A stretch of DNA of 64,000 bases, from contig JACKMX010000003.1 of NCBI GenBank assembly GCA_024235175.1, forward strand, positions 62,001-126,000, in the 5' to 3' direction. Under the pieces are notes generated by a model, which was not told where the DNA came from, ran no database searches, and saw only the letters and a program-made list of their open reading frames with translations. Positions 16,226 through 24,161 of the stretch are shown piece after piece. The DNA comes from Chromatiaceae bacterium (GTDB lineage Bacteria; Pseudomonadota; Gammaproteobacteria; Chromatiales; Chromatiaceae). Position numbers and translations under genes: made by a program. Positions within the stretch are counted from its first letter, which is position 1; every line of letters begins with the position of its first letter.

Positions 16226-19095
16226 GCAGCACCTCCTTTAGCGCTGTCGATTTTACTGACTTTGATGGTGAACTCCTGAGATCTGAATCCTGCCACCACA
16301 GGTTCCACCGTGTGCGGAATCAGCTTGTTGGTGGCTACGCCGCCGTATGCAAAACTGCGTGTCAACTGCGGATTTTCCACCCCGAACGAAGAGTGCAGGA
16401 AAAGCGCATCCCGATTCACTTTTCGGGTGACATGGGCGTGCCCCTCCTGATGTTGTCCGGAGAGGGTGTTGGTCAGGCCGATCCGGTCGCCGTTCTTGAT
16501 TCCCAGTTTTTCCGCGCGCTCCGGATGAATCCAGACGCCGCGATAAATATCCGACTTGAAAGTATTGATTGCATTCAGCACCGGATTGTTGCTGTTGGTG
16601 GAGCCGTAGGAGACTGTGGGTGTCTTGCCGTAGGTGAAATAGAACTCGTCCGGGGCGAGTGGTTCGGCCATACCCGCGTCCTTGCGGCAGCTGACCGGAA
16701 CTGCGCTGGCGAGCACACTGAAGGCCGGGCCTTCCACACCCAGAGCCCGGAGACTGTCGAATAGGCCGCTGTAAAATTCGAGACGGCCGCTTGGCGTGAC
16801 CGCCGGAATTTTTTCAGGGATCGCGGTATGTTTCAGCAACTCCTGCCAATCCTCTTCGTGGTAGATGCCCTTTTCGCGCAGGGTCTCATCGATATGCTCG
16901 GGTGTCACTCCCAGCTCTTTCGCTTTGACTGCGAAGGCAACCTCTCTGCAGGCCGCGCTGAACGGGCTGCGCACGCCCTCTTTCTGTTTCTGTGCCAAGG
17001 TTGTCTTAACCGGCTCCGCGGGCAGCCCCGTCAGGGCTTCCATGTATTTGAGAAAACCGGCGACGTTACCGCTGACTATCTCGGTCATCCGCAACAGCAC
17101 ATCTGGGGATTCCCAGGAGTCATACAGGGGGTCGATAGCCGCGTAACGGGTGGTTATTGCCAGATCCTGGTTGACTCCGTTGCCGTAGAGTGTCGGTTCG
17201 TTCCGTTCCAGGTAAGTACTGTTGGGCAGGATTACGTCGGCGTAGGGGGTGGTGTCGGAAGGGAGCACATCAAGCAGCACCACCAGTTCCATATTCTCGT
17301 GCTGCATCATCTCCTTCCAGTAGGTGTCGGGATAGTAGTGGCGAACAGGGTTGGCGGCGTTGATGAACATGGCGCGTGTCTTGTAAGGTTTGCCCTTCCA
17401 GTTGAGCTTGCCTTCCACAGACTCCTTCAGCCCCTCGTCTGCCATTACCGGGAGTGCCACCCAGGGCTTACCGGCCTCCTTCTGTTGCTGAGCGTAGGCC
17501 CAGGTGAATCCCGGATGGCCGTGGGAGAAATTCTCCCCTTTAGACAGGGCGCCGATCACCAGGTTGGCAAAATCCAGACCAGCCATGTTGGCGAGTTGGC
17601 TCTCCATATTCACGCCCGACTGCCTGGCCTGCCATTGCTTGGCCACTTTGTGATGAAATTCACCACTCATGATCCAGCCGCCTTCCCGGTCGATACCGCC
17701 GTTGAGAGCCTGCATCATGGCCTGCACCCGGCGCAGCATCATCACGCTTGCGTAGCGGGCGCCGTGCCAGCCGGGGTCTACAATTGCCGGGCGTGTGGTG
17801 CCGAATTCACGTGCGATGCGGCGAATCGTATCGGCCGGTATACCGGTGGTTTTTTCCGCCCACTCCGGTGTATTTGCCTTTATCTCCTCTCTCTGAGCCT
17901 GGAATACGGTCAGCAGTTCATGTTCTCCGGTATGCTCTGAGCGGGTTCCCGGAGGCACCTCCAGTGCGGGACAGAAGGCGTAGCCATTGATATCCTGCCG
18001 GTTATCGTTGGTATAGGCGGGAAGGATACGAATCGGCGCATCGGTAATATCGAGTACTTGAGGCAGCCGATGCTCACCGGCTGCCAGCGCCTCTTCCAGT
18101 TTCTGCTTGCCGCCATCGTCCTTGACCAGGGGTCGGCCCTGGCTGTCCTTGGCCATTTGCCAAGCGCCGGCGGCGTCTTTGTAGACCAGGAACGGCATAT
18201 TAGAGTGGCGCTTGAGGAAGGTGGCATCGTAGAGATGTTCATCCAGCATCACTTGCAGCATTGCCAGGCAGAGGTCTAAATCAGTGCCCGGACGTATGCT
18301 GATCCATTCGTCCGCTTTGGCTGCGGTTTCCGACAGACGGGGATCGACCGCCACCACCTTTGCACCGTTCTTCTTGCCCTGGGCAAAGCGCACCATCCGG
18401 CTGGTGGAGACGGCGCCGATCGAGGCGTTGTTTCCGATCAGCAGGATGTATTTGGCATTGTCGTAGTCGGGCAGGATCTCGTCATGAATATTGAAGTTGC
18501 CGGTTACCGTATCGGTACCCAGGTGGCCCGTGGTGACACAGTGCTGCATGGGTGAGGCGACAATATTGGGCACTTCGTTGGCCAGTGCAAAGGGGACCGA
18601 CCAGTTCATGTAGAACACGCAAGAGGTCCAGCCGCCTACCATAGTCCACTCCCAGGGTTGGATGGCTGCCTTTCTGCTCTTTTTTTCAATGTAGTCCCAC
18701 GCCTCTTCCCAGCTTGCGGTGCGGAAGGCGTATTCACCCCGTTTGCTCCCCTCAATACGGATCAGCGGTGTTTTGATTCTGTCACTATCGTAGGTCTGGC
18801 GCAGGCCGGCCTGTCCGCGTGCGCACATCTTTCCGCGGTTCAGGGTCGAATTGGGGTTGCCGTCGAGTTTGACGATGCGTTTGGCTCCGTTGGTTGTTCT
18901 TGTCGTGACGCGGACATTGCATAGCGAGGAGCAGAAGTTGCAAATGGTGTAGCTAACCTCCTCTTTACCCACTGCCTTCTGCTGCGAAGCACAGCCGTTC
19001 AGCAGAAGGGGCGGGGTGATTGCCAACGCCGCACCGGTGGCGCCGCTGGACTTTAGAAAGGAACGTCTGGAGAGTCGCGGAAAGGACCAAGCCAT
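16222..19095 (-). CDS. Tat-exported molybdopterin oxidoreductase, PsrA/PhsA-type catalytic subunit
   Basis: The 957-residue protein starts with a twin-arginine signal (S-R10-R11-S-F-L-K) and a hydrophobic stretch ending in 'LLNGC' (C35), a possible lipobox. The proximal [4Fe-4S] ligands are C52, C55, C59 and C91. The likely molybdenum ligand is C186 (MQHCVTTGHLG). It belongs to the DMSO-reductase superfamily, polysulfide/thiosulfate/tetrathionate branch; the exact sulfur substrate cannot be read from sequence. A long insert (about residues 310-400) with 'SQGRPLVKDDGGKQK' lies before the pterin-binding parts. AGGAGG sits nine bases before ATG 19095, which rules out the longer frame. It heads a five-gene overlapping operon with FeS, NrfD and two chaperone genes. 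Confidence 0.88.
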   Translation of the reverse strand: MAWSFPRLSRRSFLKSSGATGAALAITPPLLLNGCASQQKAVGKEEVSYTICNFCSSLCNVRVTTRTTNGAKRIVKLDGNPNSTLNRGKMCARGQAGLRQTYDSDRIKTPLIRIEGSKRGEYAFRTASWEEAWDYIEKKSRKAAIQPWEWTMVGGWTSCVFYMNWSVPFALANEVPNIVASPMQHCVTTGHLGTDTVTGNFNIHDEILPDYDNAKYILLIGNNASIGAVSTSRMVRFAQGKKNGAKVVAVDPRLSETAAKADEWISIRPGTDLDLCLAMLQVMLDEHLYDATFLKRHSNMPFLVYKDAAGAWQMAKDSQGRPLVKDDGGKQKLEEALAAGEHRLPQVLDITDAPIRILPAYTNDNRQDINGYAFCPALEVPPGTRSEHTGEHELLTVFQAQREEIKANTPEWAEKTTGIPADTIRRIAREFGTTRPAIVDPGWHGARYASVMMLRRVQAMMQALNGGIDREGGWIMSGEFHHKVAKQWQARQSGVNMESQLANMAGLDFANLVIGALSKGENFSHGHPGFTWAYAQQQKEAGKPWVALPVMADEGLKESVEGKLNWKGKPYKTRAMFINAANPVRHYYPDTYWKEMMQHENMELVVLLDVLPSDTTPYADVILPNSTYLERNEPTLYGNGVNQDLAITTRYAAIDPLYDSWESPDVLLRMTEIVSGNVAGFLKYMEALTGLPAEPVKTTLAQKQKEGVRSPFSAACREVAFAVKAKELGVTPEHIDETLREKGIYHEEDWQELLKHTAIPEKIPAVTPSGRLEFYSGLFDSLRALGVEGPAFSVLASAVPVSCRKDAGMAEPLAPDEFYFTYGKTPTVSYGSTNSNNPVLNAINTFKSDIYRGVWIHPERAEKLGIKNGDRIGLTNTLSGQHQEGHAHVTRKVNRDALFLHSSFGVENPQLTRSFAYGGVATNKLIPHTVEPVVAGFRSQEFTIKVSKIDSAKGGAA

Positions 19096-19566
19096 GATTT
19101 TTACTCCTCCTCTGGAATAAAAAACCTCCTGAATCCTGTTGAGAAGGAGCTGTGACCAAAAAACTGTCTGGTCCTGCGGAGTACTGGCGTACTGCACTGC
19201 CCATGCCAGGTATACCTGCAGCGGGCGCCGTCAATATCGGCGTCCCAACTCTCCTCTGACTGCAAAGGAGGCCTGCTGATAAAGATACTGCGCTCAGATG
19301 TAACTTAAGGGCTGCCAGTCGGAATGGATGCTATGCCGACTGCCTTATTCGACGGATGCTTGTACCCATCCATCTTTTTAGTTTTAAATTTGAGAAACCT
19401 TCTCTATATCCGAATTATTTTAAATTATTTGAATATATGGGTTTCGTGATGCTTGAGTACACTAGCTAAATGGGGAATTGGAAGTCATTGACAATTCGCA
19501 ACCGCAGAGAGCGATTGCCGCACTTTTTTGGCAGGGGAGTTGAAATCACGCCATCGGTGGCACGGG
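19096..19566. other. Upstream region of the molybdoenzyme operon
   Basis: This 471-bp gap has no supported gene. The left 250 bp would be the operon's leader, read on the minus strand. They hold several inverted repeats, the best at 19316-19342 (arms CAGTCGG and CCGACTG, 13-nt loop) and a CGCCG/CGGCG stem near 19228-19244. The right part (19380-19450) is AT-rich and likely contains the promoter. I found no clean FNR or NarL site, and I could not fit the molybdenum-cofactor riboswitch consensus. Confidence 0.35.
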
Positions 19567-21078
19567 TCAACTCCGTCGATCAAGGCGGCGATAACCGATC
19601 GCCTCGCTTAAATGGGGTATCCCGATATCCCGGGATTGCTCCAGGTCGGCAACCGTTCGCGCCAGACGAAGAATGCGGTGGTAAGCTCTGGCGGAAAGAC
19701 CCAGGCGGTCCATGGCGGCAGTGAGCAGTTGCGCCGCGTTGGCCGACAAGCCGCAGTTTGACTCAAGCTGCTCCCCGCTCAAGCGGCTGTTGAGACAGCC
19801 TGACCGCTCCAGTTGCAGGCTATGACAACGCTCCACCCGCTGTCTGATCCGGCTACTGGATTTTTCCCCCTCAGGGGCCACGCCAGCCAGCTCGGAGGAG
19901 GCAACGGCCGGGACTTCGATGTGCATGTCGATGCGGTCGAGCAGGGGACCGGAGAGGCGATTGCGGTAACGCTGAATCTGATCTGCACTGCAGCGGCATC
20001 TGCTGCCGCCTGCGTACCCCAGGTATCCACATGGGCAGGGATTCATTGCCGTAATCAGCTGGAAACGTGCCGGAAATTCTGCTTGCTGGCTGGCTCTTGA
20101 GATGGTGATTTCACCGCTCTCAAGCGGTTCCCGTAATACTTCGAGTACACGACGGTCGAACTCCGGCAGTTCGTCCAGAAACAGTACACCGTTGTGAGCC
20201 AGGGATATCTCTCCTGGCCGTGGCGTACCTCCGCCTCCGACCAGCGCAACCCCTGAGGCGGTATGATGGGGGCTGCGAAACGGCCGCTGGCGCCAATCTC
20301 CCGGATGGAAACCGCGGCTGCTGATGGAGAGTACCGCAGCGCTTTCAAGCGCCTCCTGGTCAGTCATTAAAGGCAAAAGAGCCGGCAGTCTGGCCGCAAG
20401 CATCGATTTTCCGGATCCTGGCGGGCCGATCATCAGCAGGCTGTGCGCGCCCGCTGCCGCAACTTCCAGTGCGCGTTTTGCGTTTTCCTGCCCCCGGACA
20501 TCGGCAAGATCAGGCAGGTTGCGCTGAAGTCCAAGGGGTGACTGATGCCGGTACTCCGGTATCCGCTGCCCGCTGATCAGGTGATCGCAAATCTCCAGTA
20601 AGCTGCCTGCGGCGTGTATCCTTACCCCTTGCACCAGGGCGGCTTCCGCTGCGTTGGCTGAGGGTAGAATCAGGGCTCTTCCCGCTTGTTTTGTTGCAAG
20701 TGCCACGGGCAGTGCACCCGCGATGGGTCTGAGCTCCCCTGACAATGCCAGTTCTCCAACAAATTCAAAGTCGTTGAGTGCACTTTTTGGAATTTGTCCG
20801 GAAGCAGCAAGGATTCCGAGGGCAATGGGAAGATCGAAACGCCCTCCCTCTTTTGGAAGGTCGGCCGGTGCGAGGTTGATGGTGGTGCGTCTGGCGGGAA
20901 ACTCGAAGCGTGAGTTCAGCAAAGCGCCTCTCACCCGATCTTTGCTCTCCCTTACCGCCAGCTCCGGAAGGCCGACGATAGAGAGACCAGGAAGTCCATT
21001 GGCGAGATGGACTTCAACGGTAACCAGAGGGGCATCTACGCCGTTTCGGGCGCGGCAGAAAAGTACAGCGAGAGACAT
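19567..21078 (-). CDS. comM: YifB/ComM-family Mg-chelatase-like AAA+ ATPase
   Basis: The protein (503 residues from ATG 21078) begins with the family start 'MSLAVLFCRARNGVDAPLVTVEVHLANGLPGLSIVGLPE', followed by a Lon-like N-domain, then a AAA+ module with Walker A 'MIGPPGSGKSMLAARLPALLP', Walker B 'VLFLDELPEFDRRVLEVLREPLE', and a C-terminal helical domain ending 'LSEAIGYRRLDR'. ComM is a hexameric helicase that drives branch migration during natural transformation. The start is ATG 21078, with AAGGAAGG five bases before it, not the in-frame GTG six bases earlier. It follows ubiK, as in many gammaproteobacteria. 'FHPGDWRQRPFRSPHHTAS' and a zinc-like 'CPCGYLGYAGGSRCRC' are intact. Confidence 0.93.
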   Translation of the reverse strand: MSLAVLFCRARNGVDAPLVTVEVHLANGLPGLSIVGLPELAVRESKDRVRGALLNSRFEFPARRTTINLAPADLPKEGGRFDLPIALGILAASGQIPKSALNDFEFVGELALSGELRPIAGALPVALATKQAGRALILPSANAAEAALVQGVRIHAAGSLLEICDHLISGQRIPEYRHQSPLGLQRNLPDLADVRGQENAKRALEVAAAGAHSLLMIGPPGSGKSMLAARLPALLPLMTDQEALESAAVLSISSRGFHPGDWRQRPFRSPHHTASGVALVGGGGTPRPGEISLAHNGVLFLDELPEFDRRVLEVLREPLESGEITISRASQQAEFPARFQLITAMNPCPCGYLGYAGGSRCRCSADQIQRYRNRLSGPLLDRIDMHIEVPAVASSELAGVAPEGEKSSSRIRQRVERCHSLQLERSGCLNSRLSGEQLESNCGLSANAAQLLTAAMDRLGLSARAYHRILRLARTVADLEQSRDIGIPHLSEAIGYRRLDRRS

Positions 21079-21197
21079 AATCACCTTCCTTGGCGGTTAT
21101 TCCGTGGATGAACCGGCATTCCATTGCCGGTAGTGCAGTATTACTGTTGTCTAACCACTCATTACCACCTGAATTCAGTGGCACTGAAAAATTACTG

Positions 21198-21443
21198 TTA
21201 TCCCAATTTCTGCTCCAACTCAGCGATCTGTTTCTGCAGAATCTCGAGCTTCTCCCGGGTGCGGGCAAGCACTGCTGTCTGAATGTCAAACTCCTCGCGG
21301 GTCACCAGATCGAGGCGGGAGAGTCCCGCTGCCAGTGCTGCGCGAAAATTTTTCTGCAGTTCACCCTGCATCGACTGCAGCCCGGCCGGAACGGTCGCAG
21401 CAACTTTTTTGGCGAGGTCGTCTAACAGTTTGGGATCGATCAT
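21198..21443 (-). CDS. ubiK: Ubiquinone biosynthesis accessory factor UbiK
   Basis: This 81-residue protein starts 'MIDPKLLDDLAKKVAATVPAGLQSMQGELQKNFRAAL' and ends in a coiled coil 'REEFDIQTAVLARTREKLEILQKQIAELEQKL', exactly the UbiK (YqiC/BMFP) layout of an amphipathic N-terminal helix plus trimeric coiled coil. UbiK helps aerobic ubiquinone synthesis by linking the UbiJ-Ubi complex to lipids. ATG 21443 is used in preference to the GTG three codons earlier because the family begins at this point. It is divergent from glnK, and yifB lies 120 bp downstream on the same strand, the usual gammaproteobacterial neighbourhood. Confidence 0.92.
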   Translation of the reverse strand: MIDPKLLDDLAKKVAATVPAGLQSMQGELQKNFRAALAAGLSRLDLVTREEFDIQTAVLARTREKLEILQKQIAELEQKLG

Positions 21444-21508
21444 AAGGCGCACATTAGCTTTCGTATCACCCCTTGTCCAGTCTTGTTATATCACTGCCCG
21501 GCAGTGAA

Positions 21509-21525
21509 TGCACCATAATAGTGCA
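21509..21525 (+). promoter_or_regulatory. Probable NtrC binding site upstream of glnK
   Basis: The 17-mer TGCACCATAATAGTGCA matches the NtrC consensus (TGCACC-N5-GGTGCA) with one change and is nearly palindromic. It lies about 107 bp before the start of the -24/-12 promoter, the usual distance for an enhancer site. A second palindrome, TCACTGC-CCG-GCAGTGA (21491-21507), lies immediately upstream and may be another protein site. Confidence 0.7.
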
Positions 21526-21631
21526 ATTCATGGTTCGAGTTGTATCATGCGGGGCCAGCTTGGTGCGTCGGTTTTTCTTATGAATTTGTCCAACCCTATT
21601 AACTATAAGAAATATAAAGATTATTCCTGTT

Positions 21632-21647
21632 TGGCACGAGAGATGCT
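21632..21647 (+). promoter_or_regulatory. Sigma-54 (-24/-12) promoter of glnK-amtB
   Basis: TGGCACGAGAGATGCT matches the sigma-54 consensus TGGCAC-N5-TTGC with GG and GC at the required 12-bp offset; only one T of the -12 element differs. It lies about 95 bp upstream of the glnK ATG. With the NtrC-like site it predicts activation under nitrogen limitation. Confidence 0.78.
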
Positions 21648-21740
21648 CAACAATGCACAGAAGGGTCGGTTGTTTCCGATCCATTTTATCGGGCGGATTG
21701 GGTTGTTCGAATTTTCCGCTGAGCAGGAGATAGAGAAAAG

Positions 21741-22079
21741 ATGAAACTTGTAACTGCAATCATCAAGCCCTTCAAGCTGGATGATGTACGTGAAGCGCTT
21801 TCCGATGTAGGTGCATCCGGCATCACCGTCATTGAAGTCAAAGGTTTTGGTCGACAAAAAGGGCATACCGAACTCTATCGGGGTGCTGAATATGTGGTGG
21901 ATTTCCTACCCAAGATAAAAATCGAAGTGGCTATCAGTTCGGATAAGGTGGATCAGGTTATCGAAGCGATCTCTTCTGCTGCGAAGACCGGCAAGATTGG
22001 CGATGGGAAAATTTTCGTTACCAGTCTTGACCAGGTGGTCCGCATCCGTACCGGTGAAACTGATGTCGAAGCGCTGTAA
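21741..22079 (+). CDS. glnK: PII nitrogen regulatory protein GlnK
   Basis: The 112-residue protein is a canonical PII trimer subunit. It carries the uridylylation tyrosine Y51 in the T-loop (GHTELYRGAEYVVDF), the C-terminal 'GKIGDGKIFVTSLDQVVRIRTGE' signature, and the B-loop lysine and glycine residues for ATP/ADP and 2-oxoglutarate sensing. When deuridylylated it binds and blocks AmtB. It sits 11 bp before amtB in one operon behind a sigma-54/NtrC control region, so it is GlnK rather than housekeeping GlnB. The ATG is preceded by a purine-rich GGAG (AGCAGGAGATAGAG). Confidence 0.97.
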   Translation: MKLVTAIIKPFKLDDVREALSDVGASGITVIEVKGFGRQKGHTELYRGAEYVVDFLPKIKIEVAISSDKVDQVIEAISSAAKTGKIGDGKIFVTSLDQVVRIRTGETDVEAL

Positions 22080-22090
22080 GAGGAAGTAAG

Positions 22091-23386
22091 ATGGAAAATC
22101 AGATTTTTGAACTGCAGTACGCACTGGACACATTTTATTTTCTGGTGATGGGTGCGTTGGTGATGTGGATGGCGGCTGGTTTCGCCATGCTTGAAGCGGG
22201 ACTGGTGCGGGCTAAAAATACGGCCGAAATCCTGACTAAGAACGTCGTGTTGTTTGCAATCGCCTGTACCGCCTATCTGGTGGTTGGATACGACCTTATG
22301 TACGACGGCGGACTGTTCCTTGGCGGTATCGCCCTGGATGGCGCGGAGAGCGCTGAAGCCCTGACCGCGGCGGTACTTAAAGAGTCTACCGAAGCGGGTT
22401 TTGGCGGAGATTCGGTCTATTCCAATGCATCGGATTTCTTCTTTCAGGTGGTGTTCGTGGCAACTGCCATGTCGATCGTCTCCGGCGCTGTCGCGGAACG
22501 TATGAAACTCTGGTCTTTCATAATTTTTGCGATGGTCATGACGGCATTTATCTATCCGATGGAGGGCGCCTGGACCTGGGGTGGCAAGAGCGTATTCGGC
22601 ATCTATTCGCTGGGCGATCTCGGTTTTTCCGACTTTGCCGGTTCCGGAATTGTGCATTTGGCCGGTGCTTCGGCTGCCCTCGCCGGTGTTCTGTTGCTCG
22701 GTGCCAGAAAGGGTAAGTATGGACCCAACGGCGAAGTGCGGCCCATACCGGGTGCCAATATGCCGCTGGCCGCGCTTGGCACATTCATTCTCTGGTTAGG
22801 ATGGTTCGGTTTTAACGGCGGTTCGGTGCTTAAGCTGGGTGATGTAGTGAATGCCAATTCGGTAGCCATGGTGTTCGTCAACACCAATGCGGCGGCTGCC
22901 GGTGGTGTTATCGTCGCCCTTCTCGTCGCCCGCGTGCTGTTTGGTAAGGCGGATTTGACTATGGCCCTCAATGGTGCCCTGGCCGGGCTGGTTGCGATTA
23001 CCGCGGAACCATCCACGCCGACACCGCTGGTCGCCACATTGATCGGCGGTGCCGGGGGTGCTCTGGTGGTTTTCTCCATCGTTACACTGGATAAGCTGAA
23101 AATCGATGATCCGGTCGGTGCTATCTCGGTGCACGGAGTGGTCGGCATCTGGGGCCTGATGGCAGTGCCCCTGACCAATAGCGAAACCTCTTTTGGCGGT
23201 CAGCTGGCCGGCATGCTGACGATTTTTGGCTGGGTGTTCACAGTAAGCTTCATCGTCTGGCTGTTGATCAAGATGGTCATGGGCATCAGGGTCAGCGAAG
23301 AGGAAGAGTATGAAGGCGTGGATATCGGCGAGTGTGGAATGGAGGCATATCCTGAGTTCGTCGGTTCTCGTGGTTCAGCCATGTGA
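22091..23386 (+). CDS. amtB: Ammonium transporter AmtB
   Basis: This is a polytopic inner membrane protein of 431 residues with about eleven helices. It starts directly with the first helix region (YALDTFYFLVMGALVMWMAAGFAMLEAG). Both pore histidines of the twin-His motif can be recognised in context (SGIVHLAGASAALAG and ISVHGVVGIWGLMA). The C-terminal tail is short (about 35 residues, EEEYEGVDIGECGMEAYPEF), as needed for GlnK control. AmtB conducts ammonium or ammonia at low external supply. It is the second gene of the glnK-amtB operon, and a strong terminator follows its stop codon within 18 bp. Confidence 0.96.
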   Translation: MENQIFELQYALDTFYFLVMGALVMWMAAGFAMLEAGLVRAKNTAEILTKNVVLFAIACTAYLVVGYDLMYDGGLFLGGIALDGAESAEALTAAVLKESTEAGFGGDSVYSNASDFFFQVVFVATAMSIVSGAVAERMKLWSFIIFAMVMTAFIYPMEGAWTWGGKSVFGIYSLGDLGFSDFAGSGIVHLAGASAALAGVLLLGARKGKYGPNGEVRPIPGANMPLAALGTFILWLGWFGFNGGSVLKLGDVVNANSVAMVFVNTNAAAAGGVIVALLVARVLFGKADLTMALNGALAGLVAITAEPSTPTPLVATLIGGAGGALVVFSIVTLDKLKIDDPVGAISVHGVVGIWGLMAVPLTNSETSFGGQLAGMLTIFGWVFTVSFIVWLLIKMVMGIRVSEEEEYEGVDIGECGMEAYPEFVGSRGSAM

Positions 23387-23403
23387 CGCAGGGTCATATC
23401 TGC

Positions 23404-23437
23404 AAAAAAACGGGTGCCTGGGCACCCGTTTTTTTTT
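23404..23437. terminator. Bidirectional intrinsic terminator after amtB
   Basis: An eight-base stem, CGGGTGCC (23411-23418) and GGCACCCG (23421-23428), is flanked by A7 on the left and T9 on the right. It is a textbook intrinsic terminator for the glnK-amtB transcript, 18 bp after the stop. Confidence 0.93.
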
Positions 23438-23492
23438 GCTTTCAATAAACTGTAGAATCGCTTGCTGATAGAGTGCCTTTAGGTGGAACTGA

Positions 23493-24161
23493 ATGAGCTC
23501 TAAGGAGAGTGGTACTGAGAAATGCCCGATTGGGGAAACCAGTTGTGTGCGTCTTGATGAATTGCGTCAGGCGCGTGCGCAGATTGCCGATCTCTCCGAA
23601 AAAGTGCAGGTTGATTCGCTGACCGGGCTATACAACTATCGTCATTTCCAACAGCTTGCGGAACAGGAGCTCGAGCGCACCCGGCGCAACGGTCATCCTA
23701 CTGCGTTGATAATGGTGGATCTGGACCATTTTAAAAAGGTCAACGATGACTGGGGGCACGAGGCAGGTAACCTGACGCTGCGCAGCTGCGCCTCCCTGAT
23801 AAAAAATGAATTGCGCAAAATAGATATACCCTGCCGCTATGGGGGCGAGGAGTTCGCTTTACTGCTGCCAGCCACCGAGCTGCCCCACGCGGTTGCCGTA
23901 GCCAATCGTCTGCGTCTCGCAATCCGGCAGATGCGGATCGACTTTGGCGGTCAGCAGTTCTCGGTAACCGCCAGCATGGGTGTTGATGTCTCCAAAAAAG
24001 GGGAGGACCTGACCCCGGGACAATTTGTGGAGAAGGCGGACGCGTTTCTTTATCAGGCAAAGATCGAAGGGCGCGACCGGGTGTGTCATCGGGACTATGA
24101 GCTCCTCAAGCCAAAAGGACAGGTTGGAAAAGAGGAGAAAGAAGAGCTTCTAAAACCGTGA
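23493..24161 (+). CDS. GGDEF diguanylate cyclase
   Basis: After a short N-terminus with two cysteines (EKCPIGETSC) and a coiled-coil segment (ELRQARAQIADLSEKVQ), residues about 42-195 form a GGDEF domain with an active signature, 'YGGEEFALLLP'. 'DSLTGLYNYRHF' and 'DLDHFKKVNDDWGHEAGN' provide metal and nucleotide contacts. No RxxD inhibitory site is evident just before the signature ('IDIPCRYGGEEF'), so product inhibition is probably absent. It would make cyclic di-GMP in the cytoplasm. Its stop overlaps the next GGDEF gene by 4 bp (GTGA), implying joint expression. AGGTGGA lies seven bases before ATG 23493. Confidence 0.9.
   Translation: MSSKESGTEKCPIGETSCVRLDELRQARAQIADLSEKVQVDSLTGLYNYRHFQQLAEQELERTRRNGHPTALIMVDLDHFKKVNDDWGHEAGNLTLRSCASLIKNELRKIDIPCRYGGEEFALLLPATELPHAVAVANRLRLAIRQMRIDFGGQQFSVTASMGVDVSKKGEDLTPGQFVEKADAFLYQAKIEGRDRVCHRDYELLKPKGQVGKEEKEELLKP

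Noticed and set aside
16828..17940. Long + strand open frame opposite the molybdoenzyme catalytic gene
   Set aside because: Antisense shadow of a conserved gene; no start signal or family features.
19096..19330. Molybdenum-cofactor riboswitch in the leader of the molybdoenzyme operon
   Set aside because: Several stems exist, but I could not lay out the conserved helices and loops of the motif; only an unspecific structured leader can be claimed.
21508..21744. + strand frame of 78 codons just before glnK
   Set aside because: It runs through the NtrC site and the sigma-54 promoter and has no ribosome binding site, so it is non-coding control DNA.
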